From assembly GCA_017983795.1 (NCBI GenBank), contig JAGOAS010000001.1:248001-312000 (forward strand): a DNA stretch of 64,000 bases. Reading direction: 5' to 3'. A program made the position numbers and the translations under genes. Shown piece after piece: positions 27,750 through 35,917 of this stretch (within the stretch, counting starts at the first letter, position 1; each line of letters opens with the position of its first letter). Below the pieces are notes generated by a model, which had not been told where the DNA came from, made no database searches, and worked only from the letters and a program-made list of their open reading frames with translations. This DNA is from Piscinibacter sp. (GTDB lineage: Bacteria > Pseudomonadota > Gammaproteobacteria > Burkholderiales > Burkholderiaceae_C).

Positions 27750-29384
27750 ATGCATCAGCGGCGCATCAGTTTTGCGGCGATCCTCACAACGCTTGCCACC
27801 GCGTGCGCGTGGTTCTTGGGAAATCCAGACGCCAACGCGGCTCAAAGCCGGAACACTGCCGAATGGGCAAAAGCTTGGCAAGAGGTGATCAGAGCGGTCG
27901 ACCGAGGCCAACTGCTTCGGGTGGCAAGCTCTCGTGCCGCTGATCCGTTATGCCGGGATGCAAAGAAGATCCTAGATTCGATACCGCTTCTCACCGGCGC
28001 GTTTGCCGCCAAGCAACATGGCGAGGTTGTGAGGCATCTGGCAGACTTCCAACGCCGATTGCTCTGCCTAAACGCTTCATCCATTGAAGTCTTGGACAAC
28101 CTATTGGGCGCCTACTTGAGCTATTCAACTAGGAACAATGCGCTCAAGCAGAACGAAGCTCTAGTCCATTCTCTCTTCGCGGCGGGTCTCCTAACATTCG
28201 ATCAAACTACACCCCCCAGAAGAAGTACTTGGCAAGGAGTTCTTCGGTCAAGCAGGAAGGAGATATTTGACGCACTAGCCAAGTATCCCGAAAAGGTCGG
28301 CATCTGGACCTATGACATGCAGCAAGGAATGTTCACAAAGTTGTCGAGTTTCGACTCCGCGCTCCAAGTACTGGACTGGCTGCAGACTTCTCCACTTTCT
28401 GAGGCCAGGGCATGTTTCATCAGCGATCTGCGCCGTGATAGTGGCAGCACCGCACTTGCCTGTCCCGATGAACAACGCACCACCGGCGCCAGGGCTGGAT
28501 TTGGGGCGAGAAAAGGTCCGTCGCAGTCCCGACTTGCGGCGCCTCATGCGATCGCCGAAGGTGCTATTGAATGCATCCTATCGGAGCACGATGGAAGTGG
28601 TTTTCGAGACCAGTTGCGGTGCGTCAGCAAGGCTTATCCGCTTGACTCGACCGCAGCTCTGAATGCGCTTCTGCTATCGCCGGGACAGGAGTTTGCGGGT
28701 TTGCCTGATTCAGCCTGCGCGCATGGTGGACGTGGTGACCTCGCGGGCGCTAGCAGCGGTGGAGGAGGTGCGGGCGGCGGTGGAGGAAGTGCGGGCAGCG
28801 GTGCTGGCACGGGCGGCGCGGAAGGAGGGGCGGCTCAAGGCGATGTTGGAGGAGCATCAATCTGGTCAGCAATTAAGGAACTGGCCGGGTTCAAGTTTGA
28901 GGTGGAAACAGAGTGGGGCGGAGGCGGCGTACGGGGACGTCCGCATGATCCGCAAGGAGGACCAGGCCCTTGCGAAGACAAGAGCGGGGCGGCGGCAAGA
29001 GTCAAGACGACATACAACTGCGTCGCCAAGAGCGATGGCAGTAAGTTACCTGCTGGCTCGAGATCAGTGGGCCCCACTTTCGCGCGCCCGATTGAGTCAA
29101 TAGGTAGAGATCCAAGAGCGCTTGCGTGTTTTCAGCAAGGCGGCGACACCGTTCGCAATAGGGCGGAGGACTCACGATGTGCTCGAGTCAGATGCATGGA
29201 AGGTGAATATTGTTCCTGCAATCAGATTCAGCTTAGTGAACAGGAGGCATCTTCAGCTAAAAGGCGGCAGATTGAGTTCTGCCGACAAGTCGCATACTGT
29301 ACTGAGGGTTCGTGTCCGTGCGACAACATGGGTGGACCTGGTCCTACTGGCACGCCTCCGAGCGTTCGGACTCCGCCTCGGTAA
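27750..29384 (+). CDS. Secreted Gly-rich/Cys-rich protein of unknown function
   Basis: A 544-residue exported protein: signal peptide (FAAILTTLATACAWFLG, then ANAAQ), a helical domain of about 240 residues, a Gly/Ser-rich low-complexity linker (about residues 320-350), and a Cys-rich C-terminal region with at least twelve cysteines (ARVRCMEGEYCSCNQ, EFCRQVAYCTEGSCPCDN) suggesting disulfides. ATG 27750 is preferred over 27717 because GAAGGAG lies seven bases upstream. It is about 115 bp downstream of the ICMT-like gene on the same strand and could be the last gene of that operon. No family recognised. Confidence 0.65.
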   Translation: MHQRRISFAAILTTLATACAWFLGNPDANAAQSRNTAEWAKAWQEVIRAVDRGQLLRVASSRAADPLCRDAKKILDSIPLLTGAFAAKQHGEVVRHLADFQRRLLCLNASSIEVLDNLLGAYLSYSTRNNALKQNEALVHSLFAAGLLTFDQTTPPRRSTWQGVLRSSRKEIFDALAKYPEKVGIWTYDMQQGMFTKLSSFDSALQVLDWLQTSPLSEARACFISDLRRDSGSTALACPDEQRTTGARAGFGARKGPSQSRLAAPHAIAEGAIECILSEHDGSGFRDQLRCVSKAYPLDSTAALNALLLSPGQEFAGLPDSACAHGGRGDLAGASSGGGGAGGGGGSAGSGAGTGGAEGGAAQGDVGGASIWSAIKELAGFKFEVETEWGGGGVRGRPHDPQGGPGPCEDKSGAAARVKTTYNCVAKSDGSKLPAGSRSVGPTFARPIESIGRDPRALACFQQGGDTVRNRAEDSRCARVRCMEGEYCSCNQIQLSEQEASSAKRRQIEFCRQVAYCTEGSCPCDNMGGPGPTGTPPSVRTPPR

Positions 29385-29704
29385 CAGCTCGCCCGCCCGT
29401 AGTACGTCTCAGTGAACCGGCAATTCCATTTGGCTCACCAATATTTCCACGGCCGCTGGGCAACAGCTTTGAGCCGCACTCTCGCACCGGTCGTAGTTCC
29501 GCTCCGGGTCGCCATCTCAGGAGACGCTGCACCTTGTCGAGTCTGGCGACAAGCGCACTGCCGACGACCTTCAACTCACCAGATACTATTGGGCAGGGGT
29601 GAGGCTTGCTGCATGACGGCCCCCTTGGATCGCGCAGCAGCCGAAGTGCAAGTCGTAACGCGTTCGATGGTGACCATCCTTGATAGCAGTCTGCCTGGGA
29701 TCTC
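29385..29704. other. Intergenic region, nothing recognised
   Basis: About 320 bp between the convergent Cys-rich and PIN genes. Short frames on both strands lack start signals, domain character and codon bias. No clear terminator or repeat found. Confidence 0.4.
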
Positions 29705-30670
29705 TCATCTCTCGGCGGGCGACACCAATCGCAAGGTCGCATCGACCCCATCACGACTACCGGGCACGCGGTAGGTCGCTGCTGTTCTGAACGGAGCCTC
29801 GACGCGGCACCGCTCCGCAAACCGGGCGAAGTTCTTGTCGGCTGTCAAGAACCGATCCGCTTCCACCAGGTGCGTCGCCAACGTGGAGTCTGTAGGTGTT
29901 CCGTCAGTCACCTTGTGCCATCCCTGAAGGAACTCGAGGGCGCCGCGCAGCCACTGCCGAGGCAAGGCGTCCGCGGCCATCTCATGCAACCACAGGCGGT
30001 TCACGGACGCGGGATTCATGACCATTTCCGCAATGTCGACTTCGCTGTCGAGCCACTCCCGGGCAGGGCTGGCGTAGACGAACAGTTCACTTCGGAAGAA
30101 GTACAGGCTGGATACGCGCCAGTACTCGACGGGAGCGCCCGTCCAGCCCGGCGTCGCCTCCTCCATGACCGCAGCGACGCGTTGCAGGTGGGTTTCGCCC
30201 GCCTGCACCTTCTGCGCAATCAGGCGTTTGCGTATGTCGTACGACTGCTCTCGTGCCAGCCGCAGCGCCATCTCCGCACGCTTGCCCTCGTCGGTCTGGT
30301 GCGGTGCAACGTCGTCGAGGGCGCGATCCCAGAAGCCACCTTGTCGCCTGACCCAGTCATACCGCAGGCGGTGGACTTCGGCGAGATTCGGGTTAGAGAA
30401 CAGCCACTCCGGACGCAGGCGTCGGATCTCCTTCTTCAGCTCTGCGCACTCAGAGTAGATCTCCGGCATGAGCCTTGTCCAGTCGCTGCGCGTGACCAGC
30501 TTCAATGCACGTCGGCGGTTGTCGGCGTTCGAGATGCTCCTGAGCTCGTCTACGACTGCGGGTGAAACGACGACCTGCGTTCCGGCGAGCCGCGCTGCGC
30601 TTGCCAGATCGTCTCCGGCATCGTGGTCAGCGCAGTAGCTCCATACGTTCGTGTCCAGGAAGAGACGCAT
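29705..30670 (-). CDS. PIN-like domain protein, putative RNase toxin
   Basis: A 321-residue protein with a split PIN signature: N-terminal MRLFLDTNVWSY (D6), VVSPAVVDELRSI, and near the C-terminus DSTLATHLVEADRFLTADKNFARFAE, which supplies the later acidic residues. The middle roughly 150 residues are a helical insertion, making it about twice the length of VapC toxins. PIN domains cut RNA using Mg2+. It lies 16 bp downstream of an XRE-type regulator on the same strand, an arrangement typical of toxin-antitoxin or defence modules. Confidence 0.8.
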   Translation of the reverse strand: MRLFLDTNVWSYCADHDAGDDLASAARLAGTQVVVSPAVVDELRSISNADNRRRALKLVTRSDWTRLMPEIYSECAELKKEIRRLRPEWLFSNPNLAEVHRLRYDWVRRQGGFWDRALDDVAPHQTDEGKRAEMALRLAREQSYDIRKRLIAQKVQAGETHLQRVAAVMEEATPGWTGAPVEYWRVSSLYFFRSELFVYASPAREWLDSEVDIAEMVMNPASVNRLWLHEMAADALPRQWLRGALEFLQGWHKVTDGTPTDSTLATHLVEADRFLTADKNFARFAERCRVEAPFRTAATYRVPGSRDGVDATLRLVSPAER

Positions 30671-30686
30671 TGGAGCCTGTCGGAAC

Positions 30687-30998
30687 TTATCCGGGCCGTG
30701 CCCGAGTGCTTCTGATCAATGCGTCTTCAGTAAGGCCTACTAGGAACCGGCCTTCGCAGCCAAGCGCAGCAGCTACCTTAAGTACGACGAACAGCGTCGG
30801 CTGGCTCTCGCCACGCTCAAGACGTCCCAGGTAGCTTCGCTCAACTTGGGCCAGATGCGCGAGCTCTTCCTGCGAGACGCCGGCATCGAGCCGAGTCTGC
30901 CGGACGATGGAGCCAAAGGCGCTGGCTACAGATGCATCGAACGTGCGACTGCCGCGTGGGCGTCCTCGACGCGGGGCGGAGATCTTTCGAACTGGCAT
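30687..30998 (-). CDS. XRE-family HTH regulator, partner of the PIN protein
   Basis: A 103-residue protein: basic N-terminal arm (APRRGRPRGSRT), then an HTH_3 domain (SIVRQTRLDAGVSQEELAHL, VERSYLGRLERGESQPTLFV). Such short XRE proteins serve as antitoxins or autorepressors for a downstream nuclease. The PIN gene follows after 16 bp. The start ATG 30998 is the first in frame; a later one is not needed for the fold. Confidence 0.82.
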   Translation of the reverse strand: MPVRKISAPRRGRPRGSRTFDASVASAFGSIVRQTRLDAGVSQEELAHLAQVERSYLGRLERGESQPTLFVVLKVAAALGCEGRFLVGLTEDALIRSTRARPG

Positions 30999-31067
30999 CC
31001 CTAGCAGGGTTGCCGATTCGTCCTACTGGCACCACGTTATAAATAACTCAAGATGCGTGGGATGCTG

Positions 31068-31310
31068 CTATGGCAGGAGACGATCCAGCTCAGACACAAA
31101 GTCAACGAAGCTCACATCGAGTGCTTGCAGCCACGCACGCAGCTCGATGACGTCGAGGCGCCGCTCGCCGCGCTCAACCTTGCTGACGGTTGCTTGTGCG
31201 GCCCCAATGCGTGTCGCGAGGTCCGCTTGCCGGAGGCGCACGTTGACTCTGGTGTCACGTAGCAGCCGGAGAAGGACGGAGTTCTGAGTGCTGTGTATTG
31301 ACTTGCGCAT
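31068..31310 (-). CDS. Small XRE-family HTH protein
   Basis: An 80-residue protein starting MRKSIHSTQNSVLLRLLRDT with an HTH_3 fold (VRLRQADLATRIGAAQATVS, VERGERRLDVIELRAWLQAL). I chose ATG 31310 because the longer upstream frame is not HTH-like. It lies 69 bp upstream of the other XRE gene on the same strand, but is not closely similar to it. No toxin gene is coupled directly to it; likely an orphan regulator or antitoxin. Confidence 0.78.
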   Translation of the reverse strand: MRKSIHSTQNSVLLRLLRDTRVNVRLRQADLATRIGAAQATVSKVERGERRLDVIELRAWLQALDVSFVDFVSELDRLLP

Positions 31311-31495
31311 GTCGGACCTTGGCCGCACGCTACACCGCGCCGCCTGGTATTCCGAAACAGAATCCTTACCAGGGCTAGGCAGTCCCTCATCGATCATCAA
31401 GTTGCTGCCGGACAGAGCTCCGTGCAGAATGACGCCTGGGTTATTTATAACTCAAGCGACCCGCAGGGGTCGTTGCAGCCCTGAGGCAGGTCTCT

Positions 31496-31924
31496 ATGTT
31501 CATGTCGGTTCCGGCGATGGCGGCTGACGTCCCGCCTACCCTGGGAGAGCCTGGCGCTCGCTACTGGCGGGCGATGCACGTCTTCCCGCAGCTCCCATGG
31601 TACGTTGCCTCCTTTGCATGCTCAGTTGGCGAGCACCTCAACCGCGTGACGGTTTGCTTCTCCTCCGACTTGGACTTGGTGCGTACCTTGCGCAGGAGTG
31701 ATGGGGACAGCCTCATGGACCTGGTTTGCATGCTTCCACCCTGGCGCAGCGCGTCCGGCAAGTGGGAGAGCAAGGGGGTTGTCGCCATCCACCGGGCTGC
31801 CGGCGCAGACGAAGGCTCGGCCCATGTGCTGGAGATGGACGACGGAACCTTCTTAACGGGCTTCGAAGGGGATCGCGTCGATGGATCGCATCGAGGTACC
31901 TTGGTGACGAGGATCCCAGGATAG
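31496..31924 (+). CDS. Hypothetical protein
   Basis: A 142-residue frame with plausible protein composition (ARYWRAMHVFPQLPWYVASF, then DLVCMLPPWRSASGKWESKG) but no recognisable domain. A shorter start at the third codon is possible. It precedes the antitoxin-like gene at 31965 by 40 bp on the same strand, where a toxin could be expected, but shows no RES-type motifs. An opposite-strand frame covers the same region and looks less protein-like. Confidence 0.45.
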   Translation: MFMSVPAMAADVPPTLGEPGARYWRAMHVFPQLPWYVASFACSVGEHLNRVTVCFSSDLDLVRTLRRSDGDSLMDLVCMLPPWRSASGKWESKGVVAIHRAAGADEGSAHVLEMDDGTFLTGFEGDRVDGSHRGTLVTRIPG

Positions 31925-31964
31925 ATGACCTCAGGCGGCCAGCTGCGGAAAGCGAACAAGCCGC

Positions 31965-32216
31965 ATGACCGGGACAGTGCAGATGAACATGCCAGACCCC
32001 CGCGATGTGTCAGCGCTTACGACGCTCGTCCAACGAATCGTGAACGAGAGTGGGAATCCAATGGACTTCGACGCGCTGGCATGGACCACGCACTGGCTTG
32101 ATCGGCCGTTGCCGGCATTGGGCGGGGCGCGTCCCGCGGAGTACATGGCGACGTCCGAAGGTCGAGCGCTCGTCGAAACACTAGTCATGCGGATGCAGTC
32201 GGGCGCCTATAGCTGA
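31965..32216 (+). CDS. MbcA/ParS/Xre antitoxin-like protein (toxin-binding domain)
   Basis: An 83-residue protein whose C-terminal half (WTTHWLDRPLPALGGARPAE, then TSEGRALVETLVMRMQSGAY) matches the DUF2384-type toxin-binding domain of Xre/MbcA/ParS antitoxins. The usual N-terminal XRE domain is missing or shortened. In complete systems a RES-domain toxin follows; here an IS66 remnant follows, so the toxin has probably been lost. Alternative starts are ATG 31983 and 31989. Confidence 0.65.
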   Translation: MTGTVQMNMPDPRDVSALTTLVQRIVNESGNPMDFDALAWTTHWLDRPLPALGGARPAEYMATSEGRALVETLVMRMQSGAYS

Positions 32217-32254
32217 CATAGGCGTCGTCCGGGGGCGAGCAAGTGCGCGCTCCA

Positions 32255-32471
32255 GCGCTCGGGCCAGCGCGCGGCAGCGATCATGAGCCTAGTCTGCCCG
32301 GCACGACTCAACGGACGAGATCCCTACGCCTACCTGCGCGACGTGCTCGCCAAACTGCCGCCTCAGCCGGTCAGCCGCATCACCGAGTTTCTGCCGCACC
32401 GCTGGCGGCCATCAGGTGCCACATTTGAGCCGCCCCCACAGCAACTACAAGGGCAGGCACCTGACCCTTGA
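32255..32471 (+). pseudogene. IS66-family transposase C-terminal remnant
   Basis: An in-frame stretch reading GQRAAAIMSLVCPARLNGRD, then PYAYLRDVLAKLPPQPVSRI and LPHRW, which is the C-terminus of IS66 TnpC transposases. The catalytic part is absent. It marks an old insertion next to the toxin-less antitoxin gene. Confidence 0.8.
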
Positions 32472-32620
32472 CCGAGCCGTACGAGTAGAACACGCATCAG
32501 TCGCCAGCATTCGGCCGCACCACGGTCCTGCAGCGCTCGCACTCGTGGAAGAACTTGGCAGGCGTTGGTCGGCGAGACTTCGAGCTTGACGTGACCGCAG
32601 TCGAGGCAGATTAACACCAA
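32465..32620 (-). pseudogene. Decayed 'GDCCVFCSYG'-type small Cys-rich gene
   Basis: The frame starts VLICLDCGHVKLEVSPTNAC, then a one-base insertion shifts it to FFHECERCRTVVRPNAGD, followed by TGA where the family has the first Cys of GDCC, and then CVFYSYGS, with Tyr where Cys is expected. These small Cys-rich proteins occur near mobile elements and metal-resistance genes. One frameshift, one Cys-to-stop and one Cys-to-Tyr change make it a clear pseudogene. Confidence 0.65.
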
Positions 32621-32824
32621 CTCCAGTTAAGGAGCGGTCGTGATCACTTGACTGCGCGATCAACCGATCAACCACGCCCTGGCAGCTGACTGATCCAGCG
32701 TCAAGTCGGGTTCACCGGACCGCTCCCAAGGTGCGCGTATCGCGTCGTCTTCAGGTCTTTGAGGTCGAGGGCACGCTGCAGCGTCACGATGCTTCGACCG
32801 CGACGACAAGTTTCATCAGGACGC
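32621..32824. other. Intergenic region, nothing recognised
   Basis: About 200 bp between the decayed Cys-rich gene and the NACHT-like gene stop. It contains short frames only, with no repeat or terminator that I can support. Confidence 0.4.
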
Positions 32825-35116
32825 CTAACCCTCTCTGAGCGTCGCCAGGAAACGTCCGAAATCTCCCTGCGACCGTTCGAGCGCGTCACCAATTTCGGAC
32901 ATCGGCTTGACCAGCTTGAACCGCATCTGGACGCCCTGGCCGCGCCACTGAGCCTGCTCAAGCACCCTCTCCGATAGCAGGATGGGAAGAAGTTCATCAA
33001 AGAACGTTGACGAGAACCCCTTGCCAAGCCGGACCCGAATCGCTTCTTCGTCAACGTGAGTATGTCGAAGAAACACGCGTAGAAAGCGCTCTAGCAGCTT
33101 CAGCCTGTCATCGACAACTCTCGGCCCCGATGCATTCGTCGCTCGGTCACTAACTGTCGCACCGAGGTTTCGAAGCGACTCTAGGATCAATGCCGGATCG
33201 TAGGTCTGCTCCTCCTCAGACCTTGCCACCAACGAGTCAACTCGGCAGTCAGCAAACGACACGCCAGACAGAGACGCTGGGTCACGCAGTTCAACTTCAA
33301 GACGCTCGAACTCGCAATCCACGAATGCGACCTCGACGAGTGAACTCTTGGCGACGTTTGTCGGTTGGAAGTGGCACTTTTCAAAGCGTGACCGTTTGAG
33401 GACGCGCCCCCCTAGACTGCCGGCCGGGAAGTACATCCCACTCAGTACTGGCGCGGCTTCACCCTCCTGCAGGCACTCGAGCAAACGAATGGTCAGCAAG
33501 CCACAGTTCTCTTTGCAGAATGAATAACCGGCCTCAGACTGATTGATGGCAATGATGGCCTGAAGAACGTCACCCATGATCGCCTTATGCCGAATCAGGT
33601 ACTGCACAGCCTGTTCAACGGTTGCTGCCGGGACGACACTCACCGACAGGAATGACCGAATATCGGTAGTCGCCACCTTGGACAGGATCAACCCCAAGCC
33701 CTCTCCAAGAAAGAAGTTCTGAAAGTCCTCGTGGTCAAAGCCGATACCCTGCCCTCGTGACGTGTCGGACGACAGCAAGGAATGTTGCTTTACCCTTTCT
33801 CTTACTTGCCGCGTCACAGCCCCGCTCTTGTTGAGGCTCTCACAGAATATATCGACAACGACATCGAGGACGTCATAGCGCAGTGAATTGGAAGAGGACT
33901 GCCACATCTCAAGGGCAATTTGAGACAACAACTGGTGGTGCTCGCCCTGCTGAAGCAGAGGCTCCATGACGTCGCCGGAAACGCGGGCGAGCCACTTCTC
34001 CGATGCTTCTCGCTTCACGATGGCATCGACGAACGTGAAGAAGTAGTCGTGCGGATTGGCGCCCAACAAGTCTGCAAGTTCAGTCCGATCTGCTGCCTCG
34101 AGCACATCGAAGAGCCGCCGGACGAGCACGGCTCTGGTCAGGAGAGGATGGGCGGCTCCAAGACGCGCCGCGACAGTGTCGAACACTGCCTCCGGCGCAG
34201 TTGCACCACGAAGTCGTCCGTAGGTGCAGAACTGCTCCTTGCTCCAGCGAGAAAGCGCCAGCCTTCCGAAGGCCGCGGAGCGGTCGCCGATTGCATCGAG
34301 GAGACGTGCTTGCGTTCGAAAGCTTAGGTACTCGAAGAAGGCCTTCCGTGCAGCGATAAAGACAGTCCCGCATGAATCCATGCGCTGGACCAATGTACCG
34401 AGGGCGGAGATGGCCTCACCTTTGGACCCCTCGACCAGCATCTCCTCGTACCCATCGAACGCGGGAACAACGACGCCTAGCTTCACAAGTTCGATGAACG
34501 CATCGAAGTACAGGTAGTTGAAGCGAAGCTTGTTGACCAGGGCTGCAATCACAGCGTCGTCGAATGTCAAGAAGGCTCGCCCGCTCAGTGGAATCGGAAC
34601 AATCAACGACGAGGTGCTCTTCTCCTTGTAACGTTGCGCCTGAACGCGCGCCGCGCGATTGATGACCGTGGTCTTACCTTCGCCCGCATCCGAAGTCACG
34701 TACAAGACAGACGTCGCGCCCGGAACAGGGGCCGAGGCCTGCTTCAGCAACGCCTCAACGACGTCATCAACAGGCACGTCGAGGTTGCTGCTGGAGGCCA
34801 GATCCGGCGACATTCGACCCGATGGCACGACGAATGGCGACTTCAGTGTGGCTTCAGGGGCCTGAGCAGTGGTGGCGATGATTCGGTCGGCGAGTTGGGG
34901 GAGACGCGCGACCCGATTCACTAGCCATGACCGCGCGGAGTACTCTTGACCGTTCTCGACCACGCGTAGGTGCCGATCCTCCGTTTGAGAGAAGTGGACG
35001 GTCGCCTCGACCACCTCATCACGGAACTGTGCAACGAGCTTTCCAAGGCGGATGTCAACGTCCGAGGGCTCGTCGGCGAAAGCGGTGAGTATTCTCTTGA
35101 GATCGTTGATGTCCAT
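32825..35116 (-). CDS. NACHT-like STAND NTPase with pentapeptide-like C-terminal segment
   Basis: A 763-residue protein. Residues 1-100 are an unassigned N-terminal domain. The NTPase core has Walker A SDAGEGKTT (about 142-150) and a NACHT-style Walker B LGVVVPAFDGYEEM (about 213-226), then a helical region. Residues about 565-650 contain a short beta-helix-like, pentapeptide-type stretch (SRFEKCHFQ, VEVAFVDCEF, LSGVSFADC), followed by a helical C-terminal domain of about 110 residues. NACHT/STAND proteins act as intracellular sensors that oligomerise on ligand binding and trigger an effector. No effector domain is fused here; the NYN nuclease gene nine bases upstream is the natural effector. 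Last gene of the minus-strand defence block. Confidence 0.8.
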   Translation of the reverse strand: MDINDLKRILTAFADEPSDVDIRLGKLVAQFRDEVVEATVHFSQTEDRHLRVVENGQEYSARSWLVNRVARLPQLADRIIATTAQAPEATLKSPFVVPSGRMSPDLASSSNLDVPVDDVVEALLKQASAPVPGATSVLYVTSDAGEGKTTVINRAARVQAQRYKEKSTSSLIVPIPLSGRAFLTFDDAVIAALVNKLRFNYLYFDAFIELVKLGVVVPAFDGYEEMLVEGSKGEAISALGTLVQRMDSCGTVFIAARKAFFEYLSFRTQARLLDAIGDRSAAFGRLALSRWSKEQFCTYGRLRGATAPEAVFDTVAARLGAAHPLLTRAVLVRRLFDVLEAADRTELADLLGANPHDYFFTFVDAIVKREASEKWLARVSGDVMEPLLQQGEHHQLLSQIALEMWQSSSNSLRYDVLDVVVDIFCESLNKSGAVTRQVRERVKQHSLLSSDTSRGQGIGFDHEDFQNFFLGEGLGLILSKVATTDIRSFLSVSVVPAATVEQAVQYLIRHKAIMGDVLQAIIAINQSEAGYSFCKENCGLLTIRLLECLQEGEAAPVLSGMYFPAGSLGGRVLKRSRFEKCHFQPTNVAKSSLVEVAFVDCEFERLEVELRDPASLSGVSFADCRVDSLVARSEEEQTYDPALILESLRNLGATVSDRATNASGPRVVDDRLKLLERFLRVFLRHTHVDEEAIRVRLGKGFSSTFFDELLPILLSERVLEQAQWRGQGVQMRFKLVKPMSEIGDALERSQGDFGRFLATLREG

Positions 35117-35124
35117 GCCAGATC

Positions 35125-35865
35125 CTAGACGCTAAGCTGGGTATAGCGATGACTGGTCGAGGGGCCGAGAGTCGCCATGAGGTGCCTCTGCGTCTTCCAG
35201 CCACTACGAGTATGGAGATGAATTACGTTGCATCCCGCTCTCATGGCGAGCAGCACACCTGGCCACATGTCCGTATCCGATGACACGACGACGACGTCGG
35301 TCGCCTTGAGGGCCAGCGCCTGATGGGCGATGTCTGCAACGAGCAGAGTGTCCACCATCTTCTGCTCGTCACGCACCAGCACATGACTCAAGCGGCTCCC
35401 ACAACCGGAGGCCGAACAAGGAGTGGCATGCGACAGGGCCGAGTACGAGTTCATGCCGCAGCCGCTGCCGGGGTTAGCACACTCCGCCCACGTGGCGCGC
35501 GCGCGAAACCGCCGTAGGTCTCTGTCGTGCACCAGCGTCTCCTGGAGTTGCGTGGTCATCCCGATAGGCCCCTCTGCCAGTTCAACCGTCAACCGGATGG
35601 GCGTTCCTGTGCTGGACCCTGGCCTCCCAACGACCGTAGGTGAGCCAGCTCTGATGTCCGGTATTAATCTCTGTGCACTCTTCGTTAGCGTGCCCAGCGA
35701 TCGCCACCCACCGTAAAGGCGCACTTGTACTGAGTCGTATCGAGCCAGCACGACTGACGGGACCAGTGGCACAAGACTCTTCGCCAAGTTAATAGGTCCA
35801 GCCCTTGTCAGGCTCGGCTCCACATTGTCGAAGTCAACCAAGACCGTCAAATTCGGCACGTGCAC
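35125..35865 (-). CDS. NYN-domain nuclease paired with the NACHT-like NTPase
   Basis: A 246-residue protein with the NYN/PIN-like acidic set: VLVDFDNVEPS (D11, D13), QKMVDTLLVADI (D172) and VVVVSSDTDMWP (D197, D199), the core expected of a Mg2+-dependent RNase. Between strands lies an insertion with four cysteines (C129, C136, C150, C155) that could bind zinc and recognise RNA or a partner. Its stop is nine bases before the NACHT gene start, and it begins 52 bp after the ATPase gene, so all three may be one transcript. Probably the effector of the pair (inference). Confidence 0.82.
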   Translation of the reverse strand: MHVPNLTVLVDFDNVEPSLTRAGPINLAKSLVPLVPSVVLARYDSVQVRLYGGWRSLGTLTKSAQRLIPDIRAGSPTVVGRPGSSTGTPIRLTVELAEGPIGMTTQLQETLVHDRDLRRFRARATWAECANPGSGCGMNSYSALSHATPCSASGCGSRLSHVLVRDEQKMVDTLLVADIAHQALALKATDVVVVSSDTDMWPGVLLAMRAGCNVIHLHTRSGWKTQRHLMATLGPSTSHRYTQLSV

Positions 35866-35917
35866 TCCCTAAGACAGAGCAAATTCTGCGGCCACTGGTC
35901 CAAGCAGTCTATGAGCG

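Noticed and set aside
31561-31959. 132-residue minus-strand frame opposite the hypothetical at 31496
   Set aside because: Ser/Pro/Lys-rich shadow composition; the plus frame is more protein-like and co-directional with the antitoxin gene.
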